Source of the DNA: CBDCRK01 sp965220955
GTDB taxonomy: Bacteria > Desulfobacterota > Binatia > Bin18 > CBDCRK01
Assembly: GCA_965220955.1 (NCBI GenBank)
Contig: CBDCRK010000045.1
Location: forward strand, 74,503 to 138,502
Direction of reading: 5' to 3'
DNA length: 64,000 bases
A model generated the notes under the pieces. The model had not been told where the DNA came from. It saw nothing but the letters and a program-made list of their open reading frames with translations, and ran no database searches. Positions 43,223 through 51,822 of this stretch are shown here, piece by piece; positions within the stretch are counted from its first letter, which is position 1; every line of letters starts with the position of its first letter. Made by a program: the position numbers and the translations under genes.

Positions 43223-44134
43223 TCAAGTCAAAGGGCTCAAGCTATTCTTGGACAAATCCTTATTGGTAAAAAGCTGCATAAACTCCTCCACTGCCGGGGT
43301 AAGTTGCCTGCTCCGTTTGCAGATAAGGCCGAGGGGACGCATGAGAACTTCCTCAGTAAAGGAGAGGGCCCGTAGGGTTTCATTTTTGACTTCCTGCAGC
43401 ACTGCCGGCTCGGGAACAATTGAGACTCCAGAGTCGATTTCTACCCCCCGTTTAATCGTCTCGATATTATCCATTTCCATGGCATATTGCGCCCTGACCG
43501 TATATTTGCGCATCACCCGATCCACGGCTCGGCGAGTAGGCATGTCTCGCTGAAAGCCAACAAATTTTTCTCCGTCGAGCTTTTTAATCGAAATACGCTT
43601 ATGCTGCGCAAAGGGATGATGGGGAGAGCAGATAAGCACTAAGCGATCCTCACGAAAAGGAATAACTATAATCTGAGGATGCTTGGCTGGATAGGCAACA
43701 ATACCCACGTCTATATTGCCTTTGCTTACATCCTCGTAGATCTTGTTTACTCGGGTGTACTCCAGGTGAACATTCACATCTGGAAAAGTACGCAGGAATT
43801 TCTTTAGGGGAGAAGAAATTTCATAGAGACCCACACTATACACTGTAGCCACCCTCACTACTCCTGCCACTTTGCGTAAGGACATCTTTAGGTTGTCCTC
43901 AATCTCCTGATATTTCTGCATAATCTCTTTGCCCGCCTGATAGAGGATCTCTCCGGCAGGGGTGAGGCGGACATTGCCCTTAGAGCGCTCAATGAGCCTC
44001 TTGCCGTAACGCGTTTCCAGACTGCGGACCTGTTGACTCACCGCTGACTGGGTGACAAAGTTCCTTGTTGCAGCCAGTGAGAAGCTGCCAGTCTCGGCAA
44101 GATCACAGAACACCTTCAGAGTCTCAATGTGCAT
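43223..44134 (-). CDS. LysR-family transcriptional regulator
   Basis: 303 residues. N-terminal winged helix LKVFCDLAETGSFSLAATRN, VTQSAVSQQVRSLETRYGKRL; the rest is the periplasmic-binding-protein-like effector domain. It resembles CysB/CbbR-type regulators in length. It is divergent from the 122-aa gene at 44284, and the AT-rich 149-bp space between them is where it would bind. Effector unknown. Confidence 0.93.
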   Translation of the reverse strand: MHIETLKVFCDLAETGSFSLAATRNFVTQSAVSQQVRSLETRYGKRLIERSKGNVRLTPAGEILYQAGKEIMQKYQEIEDNLKMSLRKVAGVVRVATVYSVGLYEISSPLKKFLRTFPDVNVHLEYTRVNKIYEDVSKGNIDVGIVAYPAKHPQIIVIPFREDRLVLICSPHHPFAQHKRISIKKLDGEKFVGFQRDMPTRRAVDRVMRKYTVRAQYAMEMDNIETIKRGVEIDSGVSIVPEPAVLQEVKNETLRALSFTEEVLMRPLGLICKRSRQLTPAVEEFMQLFTNKDLSKNSLSPLT

Positions 44135-44283
44135 AAAACTAATAATTCAAATTAAGTTTTTTCATTTTACTAATAGGAAAAAGTAGTTTACTATACAACG
44201 TTTAGATACTTAAAACCAGGATTTCCCTTCTGGAAGGGGAGATTTATTACCAAAACATAATAATATAAAGCAGGAGAGATTCC

Positions 44284-44652
44284 ATGTTCGAGCCCGACAC
44301 CCTCTTGCCAGAGCAGTTTTTTACCCTTTTAGGCAGAAAACCACTACAGGGGGAGAAGCGTTTGCTCCTAGCAATGTTGGAGGATGCAGTCCACTGTTTT
44401 CAAATGCACATCCTGGCAAAGAAACCTCATGAGCGCAGGCTTTTTCAGGAAGCTGAGGATTGGATTGATTCCCAGGACCTTCAGTGGTTCTTCTCTTTCG
44501 ACAACATCTGTGAGGTCCTTAGTATCCATCCTGGCCGTTTGCGTGCAGCACTCAAAATCTGGAAAGAGGAGCAACTTACACAGCAGCAAAGTAAGGAGCC
44601 CCCTTTTATTGAAGCTGCTCATAGTAAGATGCTAGTTTCTTCCCCACATTGA
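44284..44652 (+). CDS. Conserved hypothetical protein, 122 aa
   Basis: Ribosome-binding site AGGAGAG. The core reads LLLAMLEDAVHCFQMHI, EAEDWIDSQDLQWFFSFDNI and CEVLSIHPGRLRAAL. Small proteins with this EAE-WI / FSF-IC / L-(I/L)-P-x-x-(L/R) order recur in Desulfobacterota-like genomes; I know no function. A helix-turn-helix-like C-terminus is possible. Divergent from LysR, so possibly its target. Confidence 0.72.
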   Translation: MFEPDTLLPEQFFTLLGRKPLQGEKRLLLAMLEDAVHCFQMHILAKKPHERRLFQEAEDWIDSQDLQWFFSFDNICEVLSIHPGRLRAALKIWKEEQLTQQQSKEPPFIEAAHSKMLVSSPH

Positions 44653-44771
44653 TTCTCCCTGTTTTTTCTGGTGTTGATGACTCTTAGCCACCGACAAGCA
44701 CTCTGACCCTCACTAGATCAGAACTAGCTGTGGGAAAGAGAGGAGGTTTAACCCTCCTTTTCCTCCTCTCT

Positions 44772-44807
44772 GCGGGGGGCGACACCTTCCCCAAAGTCGC
44801 CCCCCGC
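44772..44807 (+). terminator. GC-rich hairpin terminator
   Basis: GCGGGGGGCGAC and GTCGCCCCCCGC form a perfect 12-bp stem with a 12-nt loop. No T tail follows. It lies 120 bp after the 122-aa gene and before the HPF gene. Confidence 0.6.
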
Positions 44808-44931
44808 CCCCATCTAAGCCGATCGCCAGATAACAGACAAAGCCTGTAACGCTGCGTTTGTACCTGACAAAAAATTCGTATAATCTAGTTAGAGAAGTTT
44901 CTGCAAGACTCCTGACGGTTGGAGGGTACCT

Positions 44932-45525
44932 ATGCAGATCGAAGTGGACGGACGCAATGCCGAAGTTGATCCCCGCTGGCGAACACTAATCGAGCGTAAG
45001 TTTGCAAAGTTCGATCGTCACGTTTATAGGGTTACTCATGCCCGGGTTACTATTCTCCATAATCGCCACCACTTGGCGGGAGACAACGAGGTTCAGGTGG
45101 TCCTTTCTGTCCCAGGCCGAACCCTGACGGTGAATAAAAATGCTGCTCAAATTCCTGACGCGTTGCGGGCTGCACTAACAGCGGCAGAGCGGGAATTAAA
45201 GACTTATCATCAAGGGCGAAACCGCTTTGTTAAGCAGCCTAGTCCTAGACCAGTGGGAACCATTGCCCGCCTCTTTAAGACCCGCGGATACGGCTTTATT
45301 TTGACCGAGGCAGACCACGAGGTCTATTTCCATAAAAACTCTCTGGATGGCTTTCCCTTTGGGCAGCTCGAAAAGGGTATGCAGGTTGCCTTTGAGGTGG
45401 AAGAGGGAGAGAAAGGACCGCAGGCTTCCCGGGTGTTAATTGCCGAAGTAGAAAAAGTAGAGGGCTACTCAGAAGTAGAGGGCTACTCAGAAGTAGAGGG
45501 CTACTCAGAAGTAGAGGGCTACTGA
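44932..45525 (+). CDS. HPF/RaiA ribosome-hibernation domain fused to a cold-shock domain
   Basis: 197 residues; ATG follows TTGGAGGG. Residues 1-95 are HPF/RaiA-like (IERKFAKFDRHVYRVTHARVTI, HHLAGDNEVQVVLSVPGRTLTV, RAALTAAERELKTY). Residues 107-175 are a cold-shock RNA-binding domain (VGTIARLFKTRGYGFI, HEVYFHKNSLDGF, QVAFEVEEGEKGPQASRV). The tail is EVEGYS repeated, encoded by an 18-bp tandem repeat. It should dock on 30S/100S ribosomes in stress, with the extra domain gripping RNA. It converges with cobS and overlaps it by 7 bp. Confidence 0.88.
   Translation: MQIEVDGRNAEVDPRWRTLIERKFAKFDRHVYRVTHARVTILHNRHHLAGDNEVQVVLSVPGRTLTVNKNAAQIPDALRAALTAAERELKTYHQGRNRFVKQPSPRPVGTIARLFKTRGYGFILTEADHEVYFHKNSLDGFPFGQLEKGMQVAFEVEEGEKGPQASRVLIAEVEKVEGYSEVEGYSEVEGYSEVEGY
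45457..45523 (+). repeat. 18-bp tandem repeat, 3.7 copies, coding
   Basis: Unit GTAGAGGGCTACTCAGAA occurs three times without change and a fourth time for 13 bases. It encodes EVEGYS repeats at the C-terminus of the HPF-cold-shock fusion. Being 18 bp, slippage would add or remove six residues without frameshift. Confidence 0.9.
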
Positions 45526-46271
45526 AGCGACACTCCCTGCGCAATGAGAGCAAACAGGGAAAAAGCTGACGTCTCTATTATCTCTCCCATGGCTCCCAGA
45601 GTGTCTCCGGTCACCCCACCCAGGCGGCGATTGCAGTAGAGAGTGAAGAGTAAGGTCAGGGTGGCCAGTGGAATAAAGACCACTAGGCCAACAATCTCGA
45701 CCAAGGCAAAGGTCACGGCTAGGGCTAGGACGCTTGCCAGACCAAACTCACGAAATCTTACTCCCCGTACAAATACCCATCCGAGCCCTTCTGCCCGCGC
45801 CGGACGTGAGCTATAGGCCATCACTACACAACTCCAGCGCCCCAGCATGGGCGCAATCAGTAGAGCAGCTCCTCGATATCCTCCTGCAAGCAGGTCAAGC
45901 GAGCGAAGCTTCAAGAACAGGGCCAGGAGAACGACCAAGACGCCGAAGGTTCCAACTGCACTGTCCTTCATGATTGCCAGGCTCCGCTGACGGTCAGTGC
46001 TACCTAGAAACCCGTCGGCGGTATCGGCAAGCCCGTCAAGGTGAAGCCCGCGACTGAGTGTTGCCAGCACAGCAACGAGCAGTAGGTTGAGGAAGGGAGG
46101 GGGGAGGAAGAAGAAGATCTTATCGCACAGCCAGAGACATCCTCCCAGGATAAGTCCAATCATCGGAAAGAAGGTGGCCGCATGGCCCAGAGCTTCTTCA
46201 CTAAAGGGGAGGTCACGTCTCAAGCGAATAATAGTAAGGAACTGGAGGGCGGTGAAAAACCTTGTTAGCAT
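45519..46271 (-). CDS. cobS: Adenosylcobinamide-GDP ribazoletransferase (cobalamin synthase)
   Basis: 250 residues with six or more membrane helices. RFFTALQFLTIIRLRRDLPF, GRGLHLDGLADTADGFLG-type motif (SRGLHLDGLADTADGFLGS), RQRSLAIMKDSAVGTFGVL and LGRWSCVVMAYSSRPAR are the family signatures. It joins alpha-ribazole to adenosylcobinamide-GDP in the inner membrane, the last step of B12 assembly. No other cob genes are nearby. Confidence 0.95.
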   Translation of the reverse strand: MLTRFFTALQFLTIIRLRRDLPFSEEALGHAATFFPMIGLILGGCLWLCDKIFFFLPPPFLNLLLVAVLATLSRGLHLDGLADTADGFLGSTDRQRSLAIMKDSAVGTFGVLVVLLALFLKLRSLDLLAGGYRGAALLIAPMLGRWSCVVMAYSSRPARAEGLGWVFVRGVRFREFGLASVLALAVTFALVEIVGLVVFIPLATLTLLFTLYCNRRLGGVTGDTLGAMGEIIETSAFSLFALIAQGVSLQ

Positions 46272-46299
46272 GCCGCGCCATTCCTTATCTTCGTCCTTG

Positions 46300-48552
46300 T
46301 CACTTTACAAACGTTTTCGAGTTAAGGAAGCGCTTGAGCACGTTGTTGGTAATACGTGAGACGTTATTGTTGTAGTTGTTGTGCGACAGGCTTCCTGCCC
46401 ACGCAATCGAGCTGGTTGACCACACAGCACCACCGTTGGGCGTCTCGTAGAATACCATATCGGCACGCACAAGCCCGTTCTCCGAACCACCAAGCCCAGG
46501 ATAAGTCGCCAATAGTTCCTCGCATACTACAAGATAAATGTCGGTGTGGCCGCCCTTGGACGTGGCAAGAACCAAGGCATGTGGAGGAGTGCCAAGTTGG
46601 CGATCAGCACGGTCGAGTTCAAGACCGGCTGCGCCACCGCCAATCAGCCCAAAGTCGCCAATGATTTCGTCTTTGCCAATACCCTCGAAGATGAACGCAG
46701 CACGCGGATCAAAACTATCGGGCAGGCGATAATACGGCGCCGAAATATCAAAGCCCTGGGCAGTGAAGCCAGCTCCGGTAATCATTTGTGGCGGACGGCC
46801 TTGGCGCCGCCAGAGACCACCATATTCACCGGTGAAACTGTGATAATACTCGCCAGGCTCTGCTGCCCACGTACGAATACCCCCCTCATTTCGCCGCACT
46901 TCGATGAGCCCAGGTACCTCCGGGTGATAGGCAATCCGCCAGTACCAGCCATTCGCCCCCATATACATAAGGCGGCCGCCCTGATTCTGATAAGCCATCA
47001 TAGCATCCCACATTTGCCGGGAGTGATATTCGGGATGACTGCCAGTAAGGACCACGGTGTAGCGCTTGAGGATCTCAAACCCCTGGTAGTGGAGATCTTC
47101 ATCGGTGATAACATCGAACTCGTAGCCCTTGGCCTCAAGCCAGTCGGTGATGTGGGTATCAGCGTTGAATTGCCAGAGCGAAGACCCGAGACCACCTAGC
47201 GTTCCCATGTGTTTGGGCCGCATGTTCAGGATCGGCCGCAACCGAGACGAATAGCAGACTCCCGAGCCATCCGAATGGGAGTCGTAGCACGACGCGCCAT
47301 ACTCGCGGTGTTCGTTGAGAAAAACGTCCTGCTTATCAAGCACTGCTAATCGCCCAGCAACTATCTCGACAAGGGCCGCGTTGGTTGCCATGTGCTCGTT
47401 GGCATACGCCATATAGCTTGCCGTGGGCAGAAGGAAAGCAATCTTCTTTTTCTTACCCGGCGTTGGCTTGACAGTGAAGGGAATATATTCCTCTTCTTCG
47501 CCCGATCTGAGACGAGCGGCGTAGAGGCCGCTCTTCATTGTAGTAGGGATTGTCAACTCGAAATCAACCTCCCATCCCGCGTTGTAGAGATCGTCATCAT
47601 GGAAATGGATTGCACCATACTGCTCTGGAGCTTGCTGCCAGTTCATAACCTCACCGCTCCAGTTGTACCCTTTCATGCCGCGGGCCGGCATGTTGACCAC
47701 TTGGCCGTGAAGTAGATTAGGCGAGGTATCGGTCACTTTGATCGAGCTAATGTTCTGTGAGAAGTCCCACGAGCCAACGACTACACTCCTGAGCTGCGTC
47801 GGCACAGGGCCACTTTTTAGCATCTCCATCTCGGCCCGGCTCAGAGCACGGTTGGCAAGGCAGGGACTATCAATCTTACCATTGTACTTGCCGTCAGGTT
47901 TGGTTCTGCCCCTGCCACTACGGAATGCGCCAAACATTAACGGTGATTGGTTTCTTCCCAGATTCTTGATCTTCGTCTTCTTGTGAACTTCGGCAGCGTC
48001 CGAGACCAGCGGATAGCTGACCAGCGGCTCCTGATAGACAGCAACCTTTTGCGTCTTCACGTCATAGCTCACGCCAACGAAATACCATTCACGGGCTACC
48101 AACGGCTTGCCGGTTGTGATAACTTCCTCGTTGCCCCGACCGCCGCCCAGCACCAAGGCAATCGAGCCATCACGCTCCGAGATCATCAGAATCATACCGG
48201 ATTTATCGCTATCGCGAATCTTCGACATGATGACCTGTCTCTCCTTCTCTGGGGTCGTCGGCCAAATCATTGCTTGAAAAGAGAAGCTCTCCAGGTTCTC
48301 GAGAAGCGGACTATTGGGAATTACAACATAGGAGCCGGCCTCAATGGCTTGCTTCCGTCCCTTATATGTCTTGTTGATCGGCGTCCTCACTACCTTCTCT
48401 TTGACACCCGGGCCTTGGGGGTTAGTATCGCCGCAGATAATACGCACTACGTCTACCCTGTAGGTTGGCAACTCGCAGTTGACCATGAATTTGATGGTCT
48501 CGCCGGATGCTCCGCTCAACTTATTGCAATAACCAGTGATCTTCATTTTCAC
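46300..48552 (-). CDS. N,N-dimethylformamidase large-subunit-like protein
   Basis: 750 residues. An N-terminal beta region, a laminin-G/concanavalin-like segment (SFQAMIWPTTPEKERQVIMS), a sandwich, and a C-terminal amidohydrolase-like domain (KIAFLLPTASYMAYANEHMA, VVLTGSHPEYHSRQMWDAM, GGRLMYMGANGWYWRIAYHP) match the dimethylformamidase beta subunit in order and length. In the known enzyme a mononuclear iron held by Tyr/Tyr/Glu cleaves the formamide. I have not mapped those ligands. The 102-aa gene upstream is likely its small subunit. Substrate may be another amide. Confidence 0.85.
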   Translation of the reverse strand: MKMKITGYCNKLSGASGETIKFMVNCELPTYRVDVVRIICGDTNPQGPGVKEKVVRTPINKTYKGRKQAIEAGSYVVIPNSPLLENLESFSFQAMIWPTTPEKERQVIMSKIRDSDKSGMILMISERDGSIALVLGGGRGNEEVITTGKPLVAREWYFVGVSYDVKTQKVAVYQEPLVSYPLVSDAAEVHKKTKIKNLGRNQSPLMFGAFRSGRGRTKPDGKYNGKIDSPCLANRALSRAEMEMLKSGPVPTQLRSVVVGSWDFSQNISSIKVTDTSPNLLHGQVVNMPARGMKGYNWSGEVMNWQQAPEQYGAIHFHDDDLYNAGWEVDFELTIPTTMKSGLYAARLRSGEEEEYIPFTVKPTPGKKKKIAFLLPTASYMAYANEHMATNAALVEIVAGRLAVLDKQDVFLNEHREYGASCYDSHSDGSGVCYSSRLRPILNMRPKHMGTLGGLGSSLWQFNADTHITDWLEAKGYEFDVITDEDLHYQGFEILKRYTVVLTGSHPEYHSRQMWDAMMAYQNQGGRLMYMGANGWYWRIAYHPEVPGLIEVRRNEGGIRTWAAEPGEYYHSFTGEYGGLWRRQGRPPQMITGAGFTAQGFDISAPYYRLPDSFDPRAAFIFEGIGKDEIIGDFGLIGGGAAGLELDRADRQLGTPPHALVLATSKGGHTDIYLVVCEELLATYPGLGGSENGLVRADMVFYETPNGGAVWSTSSIAWAGSLSHNNYNNNVSRITNNVLKRFLNSKTFVK

Positions 48553-48665
48553 ACCTTTTATCTTCCCCCCTCAGCAAACGGGAGACCAAAAGGGATTTTT
48601 TGTTATCCGCATAGACTTGCTCCTCTGCTTTTACCAAGGGAAGAACTGCTCTCATAGGGTTCGAT

Positions 48666-48974
48666 TTAATCAGGGTTGCTTCCAGCGTGATTCTTCCAGC
48701 GACGCCGAAAGACTTCCCATTCGGCGTCTTCAAGGTTCTTGAACACTTTGTCTTTAAGAACCTTGATGGGCTTTCCCCGCTCACCGGTCAACTGACCCAG
48801 AACCCATTCCTTGTGTGGTTTTGTACAGATCAGGATGTATTTGTTCTGTACGGGCTCACCCCGGAACACGTTCAGAACACGTTGTAGAGCGGGGCTGTGC
48901 TTCCCAATTGGCGTCTGCTTGAATTCATCGACCAGATGCCGATCGTGCCTGCCGACTTTATAGACTGTAAGCAT
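48666..48974 (-). CDS. Probable small subunit of the dimethylformamidase-like enzyme
   Basis: 102 basic residues (VGRHDRHLVDEFKQTPIGKH, HSPALQRVLNVFRG, WVLGQLTGERG). The dimethylformamidase alpha chain is a similar small basic protein encoded next to the large one; position (114 bp upstream of the large subunit on the same strand) supports the pairing. The sequence match is from general likeness only. Confidence 0.6.
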   Translation of the reverse strand: MLTVYKVGRHDRHLVDEFKQTPIGKHSPALQRVLNVFRGEPVQNKYILICTKPHKEWVLGQLTGERGKPIKVLKDKVFKNLEDAEWEVFRRRWKNHAGSNPD

Positions 48975-49050
48975 GATACTTGTCTCCCAATTTTCTTTAG
49001 ATGGGGTTACTAACTCATGGTGGGGAGTATGGATCTAGTCGTACAGGTGA

Positions 49051-49437
49051 TCAGTCCTGAAAGAGGGGTGCCTTAGCTTTAGCGTAGGTCAGCTTACGCA
49101 CTAGTTTGTCACCTTTGAAATGGAGGAGATCGAGACCCCGCCATGAAGTTGGCTGACCTTTAACTTCGAGAGTACACAGCCAGCTGGCCATAACCTTGCC
49201 GGTATCAGCGTCGACAAACAGGTCCTCGTCGATGAACTTCATATTGCCGAACACGCCGTTAAACTGGGGTTCGAAGGCAGTGCGGATCGCCTCCTTGCCT
49301 TCGTTGTGGGTGCCGTTGAACTCATCATAGACAGCGTTGTCAGCAAAGAACGACATCACGGCGTTGAGATCGTTATGGTTAAATGCTTCCATGAATTGGT
49401 TAGTCAGCTCAATAAGCTGTTGACGTTCCCTGGTCAT
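49051..49437 (-). CDS. SnoaL/NTF2-like protein
   Basis: 128 residues from ATG 49437 (ribosome-binding site GAGGAGG). QQLIELTNQFMEAFNHNDLNAVMSFFADNAVYDEFNG, ...GKEAIRTAFEPQF and WRGLDLLHFKGDKLVRKLTY are the cone-shaped NTF2-like fold of small polyketide-cyclase-like enzymes. Specific role unknown. It sits upstream of the dimethylformamidase-like pair on the same strand. Confidence 0.85.
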   Translation of the reverse strand: MTRERQQLIELTNQFMEAFNHNDLNAVMSFFADNAVYDEFNGTHNEGKEAIRTAFEPQFNGVFGNMKFIDEDLFVDADTGKVMASWLCTLEVKGQPTSWRGLDLLHFKGDKLVRKLTYAKAKAPLFQD

Positions 49438-49657
49438 AGGTCCTCCTCTAGTAGCCAAGTAGTAGCTAAGTTTAGCCCTCCAATGTGTGCCTACTGCAGC
49501 CGTCCAGGCTCAGCCCTCGAACGACTGTTTCGGGGCTGGCCTGAATATGGCCACGCTCGCACCGGCAGTCCACTATCAGCCCGACCGGCTGTTTATCGTG
49601 ATTTTGCTAACGCCTACCCGCAACCTCTGTCAAGGGGTGATTGGCAAACACTCTTGT

Positions 49658-50230
49658 CTACTGCCGTTCGAGCACAACCACAGGAATCTCACGATCGGTT
49701 TTGGCCTGATAGTCATTGTACGGCGGATAGATAGCTGCCATCTTTTTCCACAGCTCTGCGCGTTCCTCGCCAGTTGCTGTCCGCGCCTTGGCTTTAAAAC
49801 AATCGGTTGCGACCTGGACCTCAACGTCGGGATTGGCAGCCAGATTCAGATACCAGCCAGGGTGTTTCGGTGCCCCGCCCTTGGAGGCGACAACCACATA
49901 CGCGCCGTTCGCCTCGCCATAAATCAGGGGCATAATACCTTGATTGCCAGTCTTGCGACCTGTTGTTGTCAGCAGCAAGGTCGGTATTGGCCCCGGCCCA
50001 CCAACAGGCGCTGAGTCCCACATATGTCCATCAGCACCATTGCTGTCTAAATAACGCTTCAGATGGTCGGCAATCCATTTGGGCACATTGTCCGGAATTT
50101 TGACATCACTCATACGATCCTCCTTACAAGTTCCTGGCTCGACAGTGTCCGCAAACACTGGAATATACATCCCTGCGACCAACAACGCTAATGGGATGGC
50201 TAGGCTCGGGATTTTCCATTTCTGTGCCAT
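49658..50230 (-). CDS. Deazaflavin (F420)-dependent nitroreductase-like protein (Ddn/DUF385)
   Basis: 190 residues from ATG 50230, giving a signal peptide (KIPSLAIPLALLVAGMYIPVFA) before the domain. A second start, ATG 50113 (MSDVKIPDNVPKW), has the better site AAGGAGG and gives the usual 151-residue cytosolic length. The domain has PTLLLTTTGRKTGNQGIMPLIY, VVVASKGGAPKHPGWYLNLAANPDVEVQV and a final YPPYNDYQAKTDREIPVVVLER, the Ddn pattern. F420 dependence is family-based. Confidence 0.83.
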   Translation of the reverse strand: MAQKWKIPSLAIPLALLVAGMYIPVFADTVEPGTCKEDRMSDVKIPDNVPKWIADHLKRYLDSNGADGHMWDSAPVGGPGPIPTLLLTTTGRKTGNQGIMPLIYGEANGAYVVVASKGGAPKHPGWYLNLAANPDVEVQVATDCFKAKARTATGEERAELWKKMAAIYPPYNDYQAKTDREIPVVVLERQ

Positions 50231-50458
50231 ACGTCCCCCTTTTCTCTAGGGGCTCTCAAACCGATGAACTGGTTCCGTGTTTGACATAATGCCAAGCACA
50301 GAAAAACTTAATAAACATGCCACATCCCCCACCCTACAGCAAAAAAATCGACGCACCGTTAAATCTGCTACAACTGCTGGGCCAGCAATATCCTCACGCT
50401 GAACCTCTCCAGCACGGGTTTGTTCGAGGCAGGCAGTCGTGGCGTACGTGGGATACAC
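50231..50458. other. Intergenic
   Basis: No gene seen. AT-richer sequence with TTGACATAATG on the plus strand at 50280 and the likely downstream region of the HTH antitoxin gene. Confidence 0.3.
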
Positions 50459-50749
50459 TCAGGACGCCAAGGCTCTGGAAACAGCTTGAGGATTCTTCGC
50501 TGCGACTCGCAGCAACGCGCGAGCTGGTCCCTCCGGTCGCCGACGCCCTTGTTCCCAGTTTTGGAGCGTCGCCACGCTGACGCCAATCATAAGGGCGAAC
50601 TCCTGCTGAGACTTCTTTAATTGAGCGCGGATCTCGCGCACGTCTTCAGGCCGAAACTCGGTCGTCCGTCCGGGCTTGAGTTGCCCGCGGCGAATAGCCC
50701 CCGCCTGCTTGACACTTGTTACCAAGCGATCAAAGTCCTTTTGCTTCAC
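50459..50749 (-). CDS. HigA/NadS-type helix-turn-helix antitoxin
   Basis: 96 residues, GTG start overlapping the toxin stop (GTGA). RPEDVREIRAQLKKSQQEFALMIGVSVATLQNWEQGRRRPEGPARALL is a complete XRE helix-turn-helix of the HigA group. It would bind its toxin and operator. The toxin gene just upstream is gutted, so this antitoxin is now an orphan. Confidence 0.85.
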   Translation of the reverse strand: MKQKDFDRLVTSVKQAGAIRRGQLKPGRTTEFRPEDVREIRAQLKKSQQEFALMIGVSVATLQNWEQGRRRPEGPARALLRVAAKNPQAVSRALAS

Positions 50750-50921
50750 TCGAGTCCCTCCTTGACCAGTCGTCGTAGGGTTGCCGTCTGCTTGGGGGTG
50801 AGGTCTTCTTGGTCATTTTTGCGATACATCGTTAGCATGTAGACTGAAGTTGTCTGTATTCCTCCAATGAGAGTTCACGCTCGATGTCCTCTGTGAAGAT
50901 GGGAGTTTCGATAAACCTCAC
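50746..50921 (-). pseudogene. HigB/RelE-type toxin with internal deletion
   Basis: From GTG 50921 the frame reads RFIETPIFTEDIERELSLEE, then stops after about 30 residues; another frame gives MLTMYRKNDQEDLTPKQTAT and LRRLVKEGLE before the TGA that overlaps the antitoxin start. The two ends are those of an approximately 115-residue HigB toxin, and the middle 50-60 residues with the catalytic region are missing. Confidence 0.75.
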
Positions 50922-51031
50922 CCCGGTAGAGTACGCCAATAGCGGAGTACCTGCAACTCCTTCGATGGTTCACCTAACACGCGGGATAGACCGAGATCAT
51001 CGCGCCAACGAGCCCCAGCTTGGCGCAGCGC

Positions 51032-51175
51032 TCAATCTTGCTTCGCCCAACCGGTTTCGTAGTCCGCGCTCATCCGCACCTGAGCGCGCATGTGCTGGAA
51101 CTTCCACCTCGCCGTTCACTTTGATGTAGTCGTCCTCGTAGCGCACCGCCTGCCACTTTGCCGTGGTCTGGCCAA
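51032..51175 (-). pseudogene. C-terminal fragment of a SnoaL-like gene
   Basis: TAKWQAVRYEDDYIKVNGE is read in one frame and WKFQHMRAQVRMSADYETGW then KQD-stop in another. Together they match the last strands of SnoaL-like proteins (R-Y-(E/D)-D-x-Y-(I/V)-K-V-x-G-x-W). No N-terminus is seen upstream. The flanking stretches 50922-51031 and 51176-51374 show no supported gene. Confidence 0.5.
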
Positions 51176-51374
51176 ACGTAAACGAACCAAATCATCGACT
51201 AACAGGCTGCTCCATGCAAAATTTGCAGCAGCACGGCACGCCGGAACGTGATATCGGGCGAGGGCACAGGCAGATTCTTTTTCGGCAATGCTCGACCAGG
51301 GCTTTGAGCAGGGCCAAGAACGCAGCAGCGAGAAGAGAAGTCATAGGTCGATGGAGCGTAGCCCGACAACACCC

Positions 51375-51695
51375 CTACTCGTGACCGCTGGCCGGGCGGC
51401 CGGCACGGGCGGCTAACCACTTCTTGAAAGCGGTCTGGCTCTCGCCGGAGGGTCGGCCAGCGAGCAGGCTTGCAACGCTAATATCTTCGTCAAGGTCTTC
51501 CCAGTGAATACCTTGGCCCTGGCCGATCAGCCGCCAATTCCCGCGCTCCGCCTTGGTGGCATGGACCAGCCGGGGATACCAGGCCAGCGGGACAGCGAGG
51601 GTTCGACCATCTCTGAGATTGACCTTGAGTGTATCATTCGTAAGAGTAACCCCGTCCACGTTGGGAACCGTCATCTCAAGCTCGGAAATACTCAT
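51375..51695 (-). CDS. DUF2442 domain-containing protein
   Basis: 106 residues from ATG 51695 (ribosome-binding site GGAGGCG). VTLTNDTLKVNLRDGRTLAVPLAWYPRLVHA and GIHWEDLDEDISVASLLAGRPSGE are the DUF2442 core. These small proteins often sit beside DUF4160 genes in toxin-antitoxin-like pairs; no DUF4160 is seen here. Confidence 0.85.
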   Translation of the reverse strand: MSISELEMTVPNVDGVTLTNDTLKVNLRDGRTLAVPLAWYPRLVHATKAERGNWRLIGQGQGIHWEDLDEDISVASLLAGRPSGESQTAFKKWLAARAGRPASGHE

Positions 51696-51822
51696 TCCAC
51701 GCCTCCACTAACGATGAACCAGCGGGTTTCCGAGGTATCCAGTGCCACAGGTGGGCAACGCGCTTGCTGTCCCTATCACGCCACCGCAACCCCACTCCAC
51801 AGAAAAGTCTTTTTCGACATGT

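Noticed and set aside
45457..45523. CRISPR-like array
   Set aside because: Units are 18 bp, contiguous and in coding frame without spacers; it is a protein tandem repeat.
46546..47199. 217-codon plus-strand frame opposite the dimethylformamidase-like gene
   Set aside because: Shadow of a well-supported 750-aa gene.
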